DNA from: Martinezella lusitana
GTDB lineage: Bacteria > Pseudomonadota > Alphaproteobacteria > Rhizobiales > Rhizobiaceae
Assembly (NCBI RefSeq): GCF_010668395.1
Contig: NZ_WUEY01000005.1
Location: 310,001 to 374,000 of the forward strand
DNA: 64,000 nt
Direction of reading: 5' to 3'
Shown here in pieces: positions 34,728 through 44,589 of the stretch. The position numbers and the translations under genes are program-made. Position 1 is the stretch's first letter, and each line of letters opens with the position of its first letter. A model generated the notes under the pieces. That model was not told the DNA's origin, made no database searches, and was given only the letters and a program-made list of their open reading frames with translations.

Positions 34728-34982
34728 ATGAAGAAGATCATCGTCGCGATCGCCCTCGTCGGCGCGTTGGCGTCGTGCACTGCAACGGAAAAAGGCACAG
34801 CCATCGGCGCCGGCACCGGCGCCCTGATCGGCGGCGTGGCCACGCATAGCTGGGGCGGGGCGGCTGTCGGCGCCGTGGCCGGCGGCGTCGTCGGCAACCT
34901 TATCGGACGCTCGCACGAGCGCCGCGGCTACTGCATCTATCGCGACCGCTACGGTCACCGCTATGAGGCCCGTTGCCGCTAA
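34728..34982 (+). CDS. Small glycine-zipper lipoprotein
   Basis: An 84-residue protein. A lipoprotein signal sequence ends at GALASC (Cys17), followed by a glycine-zipper segment (GTAIGAGTGALIGGVATHSWGG and AAVGAVAGGVVGNLIG) and a basic Tyr/Arg-rich tail. Such proteins sit in the outer membrane or periplasm, often under envelope or general stress control. An AGGGAG-like site lies upstream. No more specific function can be given. Confidence 0.85.
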   Translation: MKKIIVAIALVGALASCTATEKGTAIGAGTGALIGGVATHSWGGAAVGAVAGGVVGNLIGRSHERRGYCIYRDRYGHRYEARCR

Positions 34983-35134
34983 GACCGGGCTCTTGTGACC
35001 GGCCGCAACAGGCGACCGGTCACGACCACCGGCCTCTGGCCCAAATTCGGGAAACACCAGTTTCTGAAAGACGATCCTCTTTCCGCGCTATCCCTCGCGG
35101 GGAGCAAGCAGTGTTTTGAGAAAGGACCGGCACC

Positions 35135-35308
35135 ATGGCCGCAATCATCGCAAGCATTGCAGCATTTGTGCTGATCGGAACCACTTTCTACGCGCTCGGA
35201 TGCGCGATAAGGGCGCGGGACAAGGAGAAGCGGGAGGTGGCGCTAGACGCCGTCATCCTCGAATTCAAGCCGCGACAGAGACAGCAGGCGCATTCAAGAC
35301 GTGGATGA
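35135..35308 (+). CDS. Small single-span membrane protein (57 residues)
   Basis: The open frame from ATG 35135, with GAAAGGA 9 nt upstream, encodes one hydrophobic N-terminal helix (MAAIIASIAAFVLIGTTFYA) and then a charged helix (RARDKEKREVALDAV) and a basic tail ending SRRG. I recognise no family. It follows the lipoprotein gene by 152 bp and is closed by a strong terminator, so it fits as the third member of a small-envelope-protein cluster. Confidence 0.55.
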   Translation: MAAIIASIAAFVLIGTTFYALGCAIRARDKEKREVALDAVILEFKPRQRQQAHSRRG

Positions 35309-35353
35309 TCGCCGGCTGGCCCGGCAATCCCGTTTGAGACGCAATCGACGAAA

Positions 35354-35388
35354 AAAGGCTCGGCGCTTCATGGAATCGCCGAGCCTTT
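35354..35388. terminator. Bidirectional terminator between the small genes and phaB
   Basis: AAAGGCTCGGCG and CGCCGAGCCTTT form a perfect 12-bp stem with an 11-base loop and A/T tracts on both sides. Confidence 0.85.
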
Positions 35389-35405
35389 CGATTTCTTTGC
35401 CTTAT

Positions 35406-35449
35406 GCAATTGCGCACGGAAAACCGCCGCGCGATTTTCCTGGAATTGC
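35406..35449. repeat. Short dispersed palindromic repeat, copy B
   Basis: Same layout as 11931-11979: GCAATT start, GGAAAACCGC core, TTTTCCTGGAATTGC end. It abuts the phaB stop codon, as copy A abuts the RND gene. Confidence 0.6.
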
Positions 35450-35450
35450 C

Positions 35451-36176
35451 TTAGACGACGAACTGGCCGCCGTTGGCGCTGATCGTCGATCCCGTGATGA
35501 AACCGGCATCGTCGCTGGCAAGGAACACCGCCACGCGGGCAATTTCCTCAGGCTCGCCCAGCCGCCCCACGGGGATCTGCGGGATGATGCGTTCGTTCAG
35601 CACCTTTTCCGGCACGGCAAGCACCATCTCCGTGCCGATATAGCCGGGGCAGATGGCATTCACGGTAATGTTCTTGGCGGCGCCCTCCTGCGCGAGGGCC
35701 TTGGTGAAGCCGAGATCGCCGGCCTTGGCGGCCGAATAGTTCGCCTGCCCCATCTGCCCTTTCTGACCGTTGATCGAGGAGATGTTGATGATGCGGCCGA
35801 AGCTGCGGTCGCGCATCCCCTGCCAGACATGATGGGTCATGTTGAACAGGCCGGTAAGGTTGGTGTTGATGACCTCATGCCATTGCTGCGGCGTCATCTT
35901 GTGGAACATGGCGTCGCGGGTAATGCCGGCATTGTTGACCAGGATCTCGACATGGCCGAGATCGTGCTCGACCTTGGCGATGCCCTTGCCGCAGGCCTCG
36001 TAGTCGGTCACGTCCCACTTATGGACGGAGATACCGGTCACCTCATGGAAAGCCCGGGCCTTTTCGTCGTTGCCGGCATAGGTCGCCGCCACCTTATAGC
36101 CCGCATTGTGCAGCGCCATCGAAATGGCCGCGCCGATGCCGCGCGTTCCTCCGGTTACCAATGCCACTCTGCTCAT
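35451..36176 (-). CDS. phaB: Acetoacetyl-CoA reductase PhaB
   Basis: A 241-residue short-chain dehydrogenase. The cofactor site TGGTRGIG lies at residues 8-15, NNAG near 87, and the catalytic Ser and YxxxK appear in [24 protein letters not shown]. The [15 protein letters not shown] stretch is characteristic of PhaB. It reduces acetoacetyl-CoA to 3-hydroxybutyryl-CoA with NADPH for polyhydroxybutyrate. It lies 99 bp downstream of phaA on the same strand, and phaR diverges from phaA. Confidence 0.96.
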   Translation of the reverse strand: MSRVALVTGGTRGIGAAISMALHNAGYKVAATYAGNDEKARAFHEVTGISVHKWDVTDYEACGKGIAKVEHDLGHVEILVNNAGITRDAMFHKMTPQQWHEVINTNLTGLFNMTHHVWQGMRDRSFGRIINISSINGQKGQMGQANYSAAKAGDLGFTKALAQEGAAKNITVNAICPGYIGTEMVLAVPEKVLNERIIPQIPVGRLGEPEEIARVAVFLASDDAGFITGSTISANGGQFVV

Positions 36177-36275
36177 GTGCCACTCCCCTTTGTTGTCGCG
36201 GAGACGGGACGCCCGAACATCGGATCGCCCGCCCCGCTTTCACCGCTTCTTCTGGAAAATCCCTTACGAGACGCT

Positions 36276-37457
36276 TCAGAGCGCCTCGAAGCACATGGCG
36301 ACACCCATGCCGCCGCCGATGCACAGCGTGGCGAGCCCCTTGCGGGCGCCACGACGCTTCATTTCGAACAGCAGCGTGTTGAGGATGCGGGCGCCGGAGG
36401 CGCCGATGGGGTGGCCGATGGCGATCGCGCCACCGTTGACGTTGACGATCGAGGTATCCCAGCCGAGATCCCTGTTGACGGCGCAGGCCTGAGCGGCAAA
36501 AGCCTCGTTGGCCTCGACGAGATCGAGGTCGCCGACGGACCAGCCGGCCTTTTCCAGCGCCTTGCGGGAAGCCGGGATCGGCCCGGTGCCCATGATCTGC
36601 GGATCGACGCCGGCCGTTGCCCAGGAGACGATACGGGCCAGCGGCTGGATACCCCGGCGCGAGGCTTCCGCCTCGGTCATCAGCAAGGCGGCGGCGGCGC
36701 CGTCATTGAGACCGGAAGCATTGGCGGCGGTGACCGTGCCGTCCTTGTCGAAGGCCGGGCGCAGCTTCACCATGCCGTCCAGCGTCGCGCCATGGCGAAT
36801 ATATTCGTCGGCGTCGACCGTCACGTCGCCCTTGCGCGTCTGGATGACGAAAGGAACGATTTCGTCCTTGAACCGGCCTGCTTTCTGCGCGGCTTCCGCC
36901 TTGTTCTGGGAGGCAACGGCAAACTGGTCCTGGTCGTCGCGGGAAAGCTGCCACTGCCGCGCGATGTTTTCCGCCGTGATGCCCATGTGATAGCCGTAGA
37001 AGGCATCCGTCAGGCCATCCTTGATCATGGTGTCGATCATCTTCATGTCGCCCATCTTAGTGCCGGCGCGAAGGTTTGCGGCATGCGGCGCCATCGACAT
37101 GGATTCCTGGCCGCCGGCGACGATGATCTTCGCATCGCCGGTCGCGATCTGCTGCAGGCCGAGCGCGACGGCGCGCAGGCCGGAACCGCAAAGCTGATTG
37201 ACGCTCCACGCGGTCGCTTCCTGCGGAATGCCGGCCTTCATCGCCGCCTGGCGCGCCGGGTTTTGGCCTTCGCCGGCCTGGAGCACCTGGCCGAGGATCA
37301 CTTCATCGACTTCCTTGGCATCGACACCGGCGCGCTCCAGCACACCCTTGATGGCGGTAGCGCCAAGCTCATGAGCCGGAACGGTCGCAAAGGCCCCGTT
37401 GAAGGAGCCGACCGCCGTACGGGCGGCGCTGGCGACGACGATGGATGGATTGCTCAT
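36276..37457 (-). CDS. phaA: Acetyl-CoA acetyltransferase (beta-ketothiolase) PhaA
   Basis: A 393-residue thiolase. The acylated cysteine lies in [11 protein letters not shown] near residue 90, the His motif in [20 protein letters not shown] near 350, and the second cysteine in [11 protein letters not shown] near 380. It condenses two acetyl-CoA into acetoacetyl-CoA. The start ATG 37457 ([17 protein letters not shown]) has the family N-terminus; an extension to 37523 does not. First gene of phaAB. Confidence 0.97.
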   Translation of the reverse strand: MSNPSIVVASAARTAVGSFNGAFATVPAHELGATAIKGVLERAGVDAKEVDEVILGQVLQAGEGQNPARQAAMKAGIPQEATAWSVNQLCGSGLRAVALGLQQIATGDAKIIVAGGQESMSMAPHAANLRAGTKMGDMKMIDTMIKDGLTDAFYGYHMGITAENIARQWQLSRDDQDQFAVASQNKAEAAQKAGRFKDEIVPFVIQTRKGDVTVDADEYIRHGATLDGMVKLRPAFDKDGTVTAANASGLNDGAAAALLMTEAEASRRGIQPLARIVSWATAGVDPQIMGTGPIPASRKALEKAGWSVGDLDLVEANEAFAAQACAVNRDLGWDTSIVNVNGGAIAIGHPIGASGARILNTLLFEMKRRGARKGLATLCIGGGMGVAMCFEAL

Positions 37458-37698
37458 GGATGCCTCCTCACAAGATGAACATGTATATGAGGCGAAACTG
37501 TCAAAGCTTTGCGTCCGAGTCAAACAGCAAGAATTCTCGGGGCATAGATTTCACAAGGCTGTCACCGCCTTCAAAAAAATCCAATCAAAGGAAAGGGCTT
37601 GCCGCATCGCACAAAGCGATTGTCACCAAGCTTCTTTTGCGTCTACACTCCGAGGTGGAGGAGTTTCCATACAATCAGACGGGGCCAGGAGACTGATA

Positions 37699-38271
37699 AT
37701 GGCAAAGAATGAGGGCCAGATCGTAATCAAGAAATACGCCAATCGCCGCCTATACAACACTGGCACCAGCACCTACGTGACGCTGGACGACCTGGCGGAG
37801 ATGGTCAAGAAGGGTGAGGAGTTTACCGTCCAGGACGCCAAGAGCGGTGAGGATATTACGCATTCTGTCCTGACGCAGATCATTTTCGAACAGGAATCGA
37901 AGACCGGCAACACGTTGCTGCCGATTTCATTCCTGCGGCAGCTCATCGGCTATTACGGCGACCAGATGCAGATGGTCGTGCCGAGCTTCCTTGAACACTC
38001 GATGCGTTCTTTCACGGAACAACAGACCCAGATGCGCGAGCAGATCAATCGCGCCTTCGGCGAAACGCCTCTCGGCAAGAACCTGCAGTTGCCCATGCAG
38101 ATGGTCGAGGAACAGGTCCGCCGCAATACGGAAATGTTCCAGCAGGCGATGCAGATGTTCTCGCCCTTCATGAAGCCGCCGGTCAAGGAAGGCCGCAAGG
38201 CCGAGGCAAAGGATATCGACGAGCTGAAGGAACAGCTCCGCGCCATGCAGAGCAAACTGGACAGCCTTTGA
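37699..38271 (+). CDS. phaR: Polyhydroxyalkanoate synthesis repressor PhaR
   Basis: A 190-residue protein. The N-terminal PHB/PHA accumulation regulator domain reads IVIKKYANRRLYNTGTSTYVTLDDLAEMV, followed by a second conserved part ITHSVLTQIIFEQESK and a helical, Gln/Met-rich C-terminus. PhaR binds both PHB granules and phasin promoters and acts as a carbon-flow regulator in rhizobia (also called AniA). AGGAGA precedes ATG 37699. It diverges from phaAB across 241 bp. Confidence 0.96.
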   Translation: MAKNEGQIVIKKYANRRLYNTGTSTYVTLDDLAEMVKKGEEFTVQDAKSGEDITHSVLTQIIFEQESKTGNTLLPISFLRQLIGYYGDQMQMVVPSFLEHSMRSFTEQQTQMREQINRAFGETPLGKNLQLPMQMVEEQVRRNTEMFQQAMQMFSPFMKPPVKEGRKAEAKDIDELKEQLRAMQSKLDSL

Positions 38272-38333
38272 TGCAAGGCAATGTGCTTGTGAATTCGTGG
38301 AGAGTTTTCACCCGCCTCTGTCACTAACGTGAC

Positions 38334-38471
38334 ATCTCCCCCACAAGGGGGAGATTGTTAATCTCGCAGACTCCTCCCACCTCAAGCGAATATCGAATCC
38401 GCGGAAACCGCGGTCTATCGCTTTGGCGATAATGGCCGGCATACCCCAACAATCTCCCCTTGTGGGGGAGA
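38334..38471. repeat. Paired-hairpin intergenic repeat
   Basis: Two stem-loops bracket a 96-bp core: ATCTCCCCC-ACAA-GGGGGAGAT (38334-38355) and ATCTCCCC-TTGT-GGGGGAGA (38452-38471). It is a MITE-like noncoding element between phaR and rpmF. A related layout occurs at 58816-58953. Confidence 0.7.
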
Positions 38472-38557
38472 GGTCCCGAAAAGGACAGAGAGGGTATCGG
38501 CAGCGCGGCACACGAGCGGCTGCTTCCCCCACAAGCACATGTCGATCAAAACGAAAA

Positions 38558-38583
38558 AAGGCCGGCAAAGCGCCAGCCTTTTT
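38558..38583 (-). terminator. Intrinsic terminator of rpmF
   Basis: AAGGCCGGC pairs with GCCAGCCTT with one mismatch; A- and T-runs flank it. It ends 28 bp past the rpmF stop. Confidence 0.75.
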
Positions 38584-38610
38584 ATTCATGCCATCGAGGC
38601 AGCGCTAAAA

Positions 38611-38796
38611 TTATGCGCTTTCCTTCGGCGTCAGAACCTGACGGCCGCGATACATGCCGGTCTTCAGGTCGATGTGGTGCGGGCGGCGCAGTTCGCCGGA
38701 GTTCTTGTCTTCGACGTAGGTCGAAGCCTTCAGGGCGTCAGCAGAGCGGCGCATACCGCGCTTGGACGGGCTCGTTTTTCTCTTCGGTACAGCCAT
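38611..38796 (-). CDS. rpmF: 50S ribosomal protein L32
   Basis: A 61-residue protein starting [20 protein letters not shown], the invariant L32 N-terminus, followed by the alphaproteobacterial-type tail [22 protein letters not shown]. The zinc cysteines of some L32 proteins are absent, as usual in this group. It is a single gene with its own terminator. Confidence 0.98.
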   Translation of the reverse strand: MAVPKRKTSPSKRGMRRSADALKASTYVEDKNSGELRRPHHIDLKTGMYRGRQVLTPKESA

Positions 38797-38974
38797 TCTC
38801 GTTACTCCATGTACGGACGAAACATATCCACGGCCAGCAAGGCGGCCGAAAAAGACATGCATCAATTTCGGAAATTGGGCCGGCTTATACATGGCTTGCC
38901 GGGCTTTGACCAGTCCCTTCCAGCATTTTTTGCCCGTAGCGGCGGATTCCCGAATATTCGACCCCGAACGGTGA

Positions 38975-39622
38975 TCAGGCTTCGTCCTCTCCGACGATCC
39001 AGGGTTCGTGCAGCGCGGCCTCTTCCCACGCCCTCCAGGCCGGCAGCGCCTTCATGGTCGCCATATATTCCAGCGTGTCGGCCGCAACCGGAATGTCGTA
39101 TCGCTCCAGACGGCTGACGACAGGTGCAAACATTGCGTCCGCGCCGGAAAACGCGCCGAACAGGAACGGACCGCCGGATCGCGACCGAGCCTCGCGCCAG
39201 ATGGTTTCGATACGCGCCACATCCGCCATGACGTCTTCGGAGAGATCGAGGCGGCGAACCGGGCGGCGCATGTTCATCGGACAGGCGCTGCGCAGCGCGA
39301 CGAAACCGGAAAGCATCTCCATGCTATAGGACCGCGCCAGCGAGCGGGCCTGCCGATCGTGGGGCAGAAGCCCGGCATCCGGGAACAGCTCGGCCGCATA
39401 TTCGATAATGGCGAGCGATTCCCAGACCCTGAAGCCGTCATGGACCAGCATCGGCACCCTGCCTGTCGGCGACACTTCGCGAATGCGCGGATTGCCGCCC
39501 GGAAAATCGAAGGGGATCAGAACCTCTTCGAAGGCGATGCCGCACCCCGTAAGCGCGATCCATGGCCGAAACGACCAGGAAGAATAATTCTTGTTGCCGA
39601 TATAGAGGGTCAGCTTGTCCAT
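38975..39622 (-). CDS. Glutathione S-transferase family protein
   Basis: A 215-residue protein. The N-terminal thioredoxin-like domain is seen in [22 protein letters not shown] and the glutathione-binding [25 protein letters not shown] (cis-Pro and Glu-Ser motif). The C-terminal domain is all-helical. The SSWS motif near residue 16 may supply the catalytic serine. Substrate unknown. It precedes nothing obvious; the 2H-phosphoesterase gene ends 18 bp upstream on the same strand, so they may be co-transcribed. Confidence 0.88.
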   Translation of the reverse strand: MDKLTLYIGNKNYSSWSFRPWIALTGCGIAFEEVLIPFDFPGGNPRIREVSPTGRVPMLVHDGFRVWESLAIIEYAAELFPDAGLLPHDRQARSLARSYSMEMLSGFVALRSACPMNMRRPVRRLDLSEDVMADVARIETIWREARSRSGGPFLFGAFSGADAMFAPVVSRLERYDIPVAADTLEYMATMKALPAWRAWEEAALHEPWIVGEDEA

Positions 39623-39640
39623 GACGCGTGCGTTTCCTTT

Positions 39641-40363
39641 CTACGTTCGAAACTCGAAGACGAAGAGTTCCTCGAAATGGTTCATGTCGTCGAAGGCGCA
39701 GAAGGCCGGCGGCCGCAGCTCGAGAACAGACTGTTCGGCGCGAAGTTCGGCAGCGGCCTCGTCCAGCATTGCCTGCCAGCACGGCAGGGCCTCGTCGGCC
39801 AGCCGCTCGATGGCATAGGCAAACGTGATGTGAAACGGATAGGCCTCATGATCGGGGTGGCGATAGCCGAGAAGATCCGCCAGGGCATTGCGCCACTCGC
39901 GCATCGTCCTGCGGTCCGCTTCGGTTACACCGTCGACCAGCAGGCCGCTGGGCCGCGCCTTCGTCACGGCGACCTTGAACGGATCGCGCATCGAAAAGGC
40001 CTTGAGGCGCTCCCCCATGATCTCCGTCATCTCGTCGATCGGCGTATCGAGCGCCATGTCCGCGGGCCAGTGGGGTCGCGTGCGGCGATACTCGATGATG
40101 CCCTGGAACAACGTCATGTGCAGGCTGGAGATGGGCGTGAAGACGAATTGCCTGGCCTCCGGCATGTCGAGATATTTCTGCCGAGCCGTAACGATGGCGC
40201 GCTGGGTCTGCGAACCTTCCGCCACATGGCAGACGATCGTGTTGCCCGGTTCATGCAGGAAGACGCCGGAGTGATCGTAGCGCGTGCCGAAATGGCGCGG
40301 CGGCTGCGGATGCAGGCTTTTGGCATACTCGAGCAGTTCTGGGGAGAAGGCGTTGAAATCCAT
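39641..40363 (-). CDS. DUF1868-type 2H phosphoesterase-like protein
   Basis: A 240-residue protein with two HxT-type motifs, SSLHMTLFQG near residue 82 and YPFHITFAY near 180. This is the signature of the 2H/LigT superfamily that acts on 2',5' or cyclic phosphate bonds in RNA or nucleotides. The specific substrate is unknown. It lies 18 bp upstream of the GST gene and 96 bp downstream of mtgA, all on the minus strand. Confidence 0.78.
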   Translation of the reverse strand: MDFNAFSPELLEYAKSLHPQPPRHFGTRYDHSGVFLHEPGNTIVCHVAEGSQTQRAIVTARQKYLDMPEARQFVFTPISSLHMTLFQGIIEYRRTRPHWPADMALDTPIDEMTEIMGERLKAFSMRDPFKVAVTKARPSGLLVDGVTEADRRTMREWRNALADLLGYRHPDHEAYPFHITFAYAIERLADEALPCWQAMLDEAAAELRAEQSVLELRPPAFCAFDDMNHFEELFVFEFRT

Positions 40364-40459
40364 GGAGCAGGTCCGATCTTCGTTGGCAGATCACCCGCCC
40401 TTACTTCATGGCCAAGAATGCCAGATGACGATCAGCCGGTCGAACGACAAGTTATGATC

Positions 40460-41284
40460 TCAGTCATAAAGGCATTTGATGTATGCATCCGCATTCCGGG
40501 CGCGGCGCTGGATCAGCGAGGCAAGCTGGCCGAGGCCCCGCCCCGGCTTGCTCGCCACCCGATCGATCGGGTTGGGAAGCGAGACGGCAAGAAGGGCTGC
40601 CTGACGGGCCGAAAGTTTGGAGGCCGGCACCTTGAAATGGTAGCGCGCCGCCGCCTCGATGCCGTAGATGCCCGGCCCCCATTCGGCGACATTGAGGTAG
40701 ATTTCCATCATGCGGCGCTTCGACCAGACGAAGGAGGCGGAAACCGCAAGCGGCAGTTCCAGGGTCTTGCGCACGAAGGAGCGGCTGTTCCAGAGAAACA
40801 GGTTCTTCACCGTCTGCATCGGGATCGTGCTGCCGCCGCGCGTGGACTTGCCGTGCAGCGTCTCCTGGACGAGCATCCGCATCTCGCCCCAATCGACGCC
40901 GCCGTGGTAACAGAATTGCCCGTCCTCGGAGACCATCACCGATTTCACCAGCACCGGCGCGATATTGTCGAGCGGAACCCAGCGCCGGTCATAGCCCTGA
41001 AAGGTAACGGCATCGCCGATCATCAGCGTCGAGACAGGGTGGATGAACGGCAGCAGATAGACGAAGATGAAGAAATAAGGCAGCAGCAGGACGCCGATCA
41101 GCACGAGGACGATGCGTTGCCAGAGCGGCCTTGTCTTGAAGCGCGCAAGCAGGCCGGACCGTCGCGGCACCTCGGCTTCCTCCTCATTGTCCGTCGATAT
41201 GTCCAATTGCCTGAGGTCCACGATGGCTCCATCCCGGAACGCCTTGGCTGCAACCGGGAAACGCTCTGCTGTTGCATTCGTCAT
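40460..41284 (-). CDS. mtgA: Monofunctional biosynthetic peptidoglycan transglycosylase
   Basis: A 274-residue membrane-anchored GT51 enzyme. One N-terminal transmembrane helix (about residues 50-78, [21 protein letters not shown]) is followed by the catalytic motif [14 protein letters not shown], then [18 protein letters not shown] and [20 protein letters not shown]. It polymerises lipid II into glycan strands. ATG 41284 is favoured; a much longer in-frame extension overlaps the divergent ispA and is a shadow. ispA starts 101 bp away on the other strand. Confidence 0.95.
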   Translation of the reverse strand: MTNATAERFPVAAKAFRDGAIVDLRQLDISTDNEEEAEVPRRSGLLARFKTRPLWQRIVLVLIGVLLLPYFFIFVYLLPFIHPVSTLMIGDAVTFQGYDRRWVPLDNIAPVLVKSVMVSEDGQFCYHGGVDWGEMRMLVQETLHGKSTRGGSTIPMQTVKNLFLWNSRSFVRKTLELPLAVSASFVWSKRRMMEIYLNVAEWGPGIYGIEAAARYHFKVPASKLSARQAALLAVSLPNPIDRVASKPGRGLGQLASLIQRRARNADAYIKCLYD

Positions 41285-41384
41285 ACCGCCTACACGGAGC
41301 GATGACCAGAGTGCGGCGTCATTCCCCACGCGGCTGTTGACAATTCTCGTTGCCAGCAACCGCCTCTCATGCCAAACAGCGGCC

Positions 41385-42299
41385 ATGGACAGCACCCATT
41401 CCTCATTCGAACAGCGCCTCAGGGACAACGCCGGCAAGATCGAAGCCATGTTGAACCGGCTTCTCGGCGACACCGCCCTCAGCGACGAGATCGTCCGCCC
41501 GGCCCGGCTGCTGCACGCCATGCGTCACGGCGTCCTGAACGGCGGCAAGCGGCTGCGCCCTTTCCTCGTCATGGAATCGGCAGCCCTTCTCGGCGGCGAT
41601 GCGGAAGCGGCCCTTCGGATCGGCGCCGCGCTCGAATGCGTGCATTGCTACTCGCTCGTCCATGACGACCTGCCCGCCATGGACGACGACGACCTGCGCC
41701 GCGGCCAGCCGACGGTGCATATCGCCTTCGACTACGCAACGGCGATCCTGGCAGGCGACAGCCTGCTGACCTATGCCTTCGACATCATCGCCGCCCCCGA
41801 AACGGAGCTGCCGGCGGACCGGAAAATGGCGCTCGTTCTGGCGCTGGCGCGGGCAGCCGGCATCGGCGGCATGGCCGGCGGCCAGGCCCTCGACCTTGCG
41901 GCGGAGAAAGAGACGCCGGACGAAAGCGGCATCACCACGCTGCAGGCGATGAAGACGGGCGCGCTGATCCGCTTTGCCTGCGAGGCCGGCGCCATCGTCG
42001 CCGGCGCCCCCACCGAAGACCGCAAGCGCCTTCGAACGTTCGGCGAAAAGATCGGTCTTGCCTTCCAGCTTGCAGACGATCTTCTCGACCTCACCGCCGA
42101 TGCCGCCACCATGGGCAAGGCAACCGGCAAGGATGCCGCACGCGGCAAGGGCACGCTGGTCGCCCTGCACGGCCAGGAATGGGCGGAAACAACGCTCGCA
42201 AGGCTGGTGAGCGAAGCGGCAGACCTGCTGTCCGTCTATGGCGACAAGGCGACCGTCCTCACGCAAACCGCCCGCTTCGTCGCAAACCGCAGGAACTGA
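41385..42299 (+). CDS. ispA: Geranyl/farnesyl diphosphate synthase-type polyprenyl synthetase
   Basis: A 304-residue class I prenyltransferase. The first Asp-rich motif is [17 protein letters not shown] (residues about 88-104) and the second is [13 protein letters not shown] (about 230). A short chain-length architecture (two residues between aspartates in DDLPAMD) suggests C15 product, as in IspA. It supplies precursors for undecaprenyl phosphate, quinones and possibly other isoprenoids. It diverges from mtgA, and ispG lies 0.9 kb further on. Confidence 0.93.
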   Translation: MDSTHSSFEQRLRDNAGKIEAMLNRLLGDTALSDEIVRPARLLHAMRHGVLNGGKRLRPFLVMESAALLGGDAEAALRIGAALECVHCYSLVHDDLPAMDDDDLRRGQPTVHIAFDYATAILAGDSLLTYAFDIIAAPETELPADRKMALVLALARAAGIGGMAGGQALDLAAEKETPDESGITTLQAMKTGALIRFACEAGAIVAGAPTEDRKRLRTFGEKIGLAFQLADDLLDLTADAATMGKATGKDAARGKGTLVALHGQEWAETTLARLVSEAADLLSVYGDKATVLTQTARFVANRRN

Positions 42300-42548
42300 C
42301 CCCGGTGCATTGGTAGGGCGTTGCCCGACCTCGTGCGAGCCCGAGGCCTCCATGGTCGCAGGTTCGGATGCGGCGAAGGCGCTCCGGCCGCGATAACGGC
42401 TCATCCATTCAGCGACGGAATGTCACCATAACAAGAATCCATGCGTTGCCGGGTGATTTCCGCTGCATTTTGTGACACATTCCCATTCCGAAGCTGGCCC
42501 GTAGACGCAGAATTGTTCGCGCCGGCCGACGCTTCGGGAAATCTCTCC

Positions 42549-43190
42549 ATGCACGAAACGCTTGCCTACCTGCCGCAGATCCTGCCGGCCTACATCGCTT
42601 ACATCGTCGCTGTCGTCAGCCCGGGCCCCGCCATCATGGCGATCATCGGCACATCGATGACCCACGGCCGCAAGGCCGGCATGACCCTCTCGCTCGGGAT
42701 CTTCGGCGGTTCGCTGACCTGGGCCTTCGCCGCCGCAGCCGGCCTTGCCACGCTGCTGCAAACCTATGCCATGGCGCTGGAGCTGCTGAAGATCTTCGGC
42801 GGCATCTACCTGCTCTATCTCGCCTACAAGGCGTTTCGCGCCGTGCGGGCCAACGGCGAGATGCCGACCGCGGCCGAAGGCCCGAAAACGCCCGGCTTCA
42901 AATCGCTGATCCTGCGCGGCTACGGCATCCACGTCACCAATCCGAAGGCCATCTTCGCCTGGCTCGCCATCATCGCGCTCGGCATGCCGCAGGGCGCGCC
43001 GGCTTCCGTGGCGATGCTGATCATCGCCGTCTGCGGCGTGACCGGTTTCGTGGTGTTCATGGGCTATGCGATCCTGTTTTCGACGCCGCATGCGCTGAGG
43101 ATCTATCGCAATGCCCGCCGTTGGATCGAGGGCGCCATGGCCGGCTTCTACTGCTTCGCCGGCATCAAGCTGCTGACGAGCAATATCTGA
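42549..43190 (+). CDS. LysE/RhtB-family amino-acid exporter
   Basis: A 213-residue membrane protein. The LysE motif VVSPGPAIMAIIGTSMTHGRKAGM lies near residues 20-45, and six hydrophobic segments follow with NPKAIFAWLAIIALG near 135. It exports amino acids such as homoserine or threonine; the exact substrate is unknown. ATG 42549 (MHETLAYLP) gives the usual length; an extension upstream is not supported. It converges on ispG with only 18 bp between stops. Confidence 0.88.
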   Translation: MHETLAYLPQILPAYIAYIVAVVSPGPAIMAIIGTSMTHGRKAGMTLSLGIFGGSLTWAFAAAAGLATLLQTYAMALELLKIFGGIYLLYLAYKAFRAVRANGEMPTAAEGPKTPGFKSLILRGYGIHVTNPKAIFAWLAIIALGMPQGAPASVAMLIIAVCGVTGFVVFMGYAILFSTPHALRIYRNARRWIEGAMAGFYCFAGIKLLTSNI

Positions 43191-43208
43191 TCCGGTTCAA
43201 GCGGCGGA

Positions 43209-44462
43209 TCACTCCGCCGCGACGCTCTTCTGGCCGAAGCGCTTCTCGATGTAGTCCGTCACCAGCGCCTCGAAATCGGAGGCGATGTTCGGGCCACGCA
43301 GCGTCATGGCCTTCTGGCCGTCGATGAAGACCGGCGCGGCCGGCGTTTCGCCGGTGCCGGGCAGGGAAATGCCGATATCGGCATGCTTGCTTTCGCCGGG
43401 TCCGTTGACGATGCAGCCCATGACGGCGACGTTCAGCGCCTCGACGCCCGGATATTTCTCGCGCCAGACCGGCATGTTCTTGCGGATGTCGTTCTGGATG
43501 TTCTGCGCCAGCTCCTGGAACACGGTCGACGTCGTGCGGCCGCAGCCGGGACAAGCCGCGACGACGGGAATGAATTGACGGAAGCCCATGACCTGCAGCA
43601 GCTCCTGCGCCACCTGCACTTCGCGGGTGCGGTCGCCGTTCGGCTCCGGCGTCAAGGAAACGCGGATGGTGTCGCCGATGCCGTGCTGCAGCACATAGCC
43701 CATGGCGGCCGACGAGGCGACGATGCCCTTGGAGCCCATGCCGGCCTCGGTCAGGCCCAGATGCAGGGCGTGGTCGGAACGCTCCGACAGCATGGAATAG
43801 ACGGCGATCAGATCCTGCACCTGGCTGACCTTGGCCGACAGGATGATGCGGTTGCGCGGCAGGCCGATGTCTTCGGCGAGATCGGCCGAGATCAGCGCCG
43901 ACTGCACGATGGTCTCGCGCGTCACCTGCCGGGCCGACAGCGGCGAGCCCTCGGCGGCATTCTTGTCCATCAGCGCGGTCAGGAGATCCTGGTCGAGCGA
44001 GCCCCAGTTGACGCCGATGCGCACCGGCTTGTCGTAGCGGATCGCCATCTCGATGATCTCGGCGAACTGCTTGTCCTTCTTGTCCTTGAAGCCGACATTG
44101 CCGGGATTGATGCGGTATTTCGCCAGCGCCTCGGCGCAGGCCGGATGATCGGCGAGCAGCTTGTGGCCGATATAATGGAAATCGCCGATCAGCGGCACGT
44201 CCATGCCGAGCCGCAGCAGCCGCTCGCGGATTTTAGGAACGGCGGCAGCGCTCTCGTCGCGGTCGACGGTGATGCGCACCAGCTCCGAGCCGGCTTTGAA
44301 AAGGGCCGCCACCTGCGCCACGGTCGAATCGATATCGGCGGTGTCGGTGTTGGTCATGGACTGCACGACGACGGGCGCCCCGCCGCCGACGATCACGCCG
44401 CCGACATCGACGGCAACGGAGGAACGGCGCGGTTTCGGGTCGAAATCACTGGCTGACGACAT
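43209..44462 (-). CDS. ispG: 4-hydroxy-3-methylbut-2-enyl diphosphate synthase IspG (GcpE)
   Basis: A 417-residue protein of the MEP isoprenoid pathway. The N-terminal TIM barrel shows [21 protein letters not shown] and [11 protein letters not shown]. The C-terminal [4Fe-4S] domain has [16 protein letters not shown] and [26 protein letters not shown]. It reduces the cyclic diphosphate to HMBPP. ATG 44462 (MSSASDFDP) was preferred to the extension at 44540. Together with ispA nearby it shows MEP-based isoprenoid synthesis. Confidence 0.96.
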   Translation of the reverse strand: MSSASDFDPKPRRSSVAVDVGGVIVGGGAPVVVQSMTNTDTADIDSTVAQVAALFKAGSELVRITVDRDESAAAVPKIRERLLRLGMDVPLIGDFHYIGHKLLADHPACAEALAKYRINPGNVGFKDKKDKQFAEIIEMAIRYDKPVRIGVNWGSLDQDLLTALMDKNAAEGSPLSARQVTRETIVQSALISADLAEDIGLPRNRIILSAKVSQVQDLIAVYSMLSERSDHALHLGLTEAGMGSKGIVASSAAMGYVLQHGIGDTIRVSLTPEPNGDRTREVQVAQELLQVMGFRQFIPVVAACPGCGRTTSTVFQELAQNIQNDIRKNMPVWREKYPGVEALNVAVMGCIVNGPGESKHADIGISLPGTGETPAAPVFIDGQKAMTLRGPNIASDFEALVTDYIEKRFGQKSVAAE

Positions 44463-44589
44463 GGAAAGCTCTCGCAGGCCTTTGCAATTGGTGCCTTTCA
44501 GGTGGATCACGAAACGGTCGTTGTCAACCGCTCCGGACATCTCTTTTGATCGGACGGGATCTACCCGTTACCGAGCAAAAGCGACGAAA

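Noticed and set aside
42300..42440. A tRNA-like stretch (GGTTCG-containing) after ispA
   Set aside because: No cloverleaf arms or acceptor stem could be formed around it.
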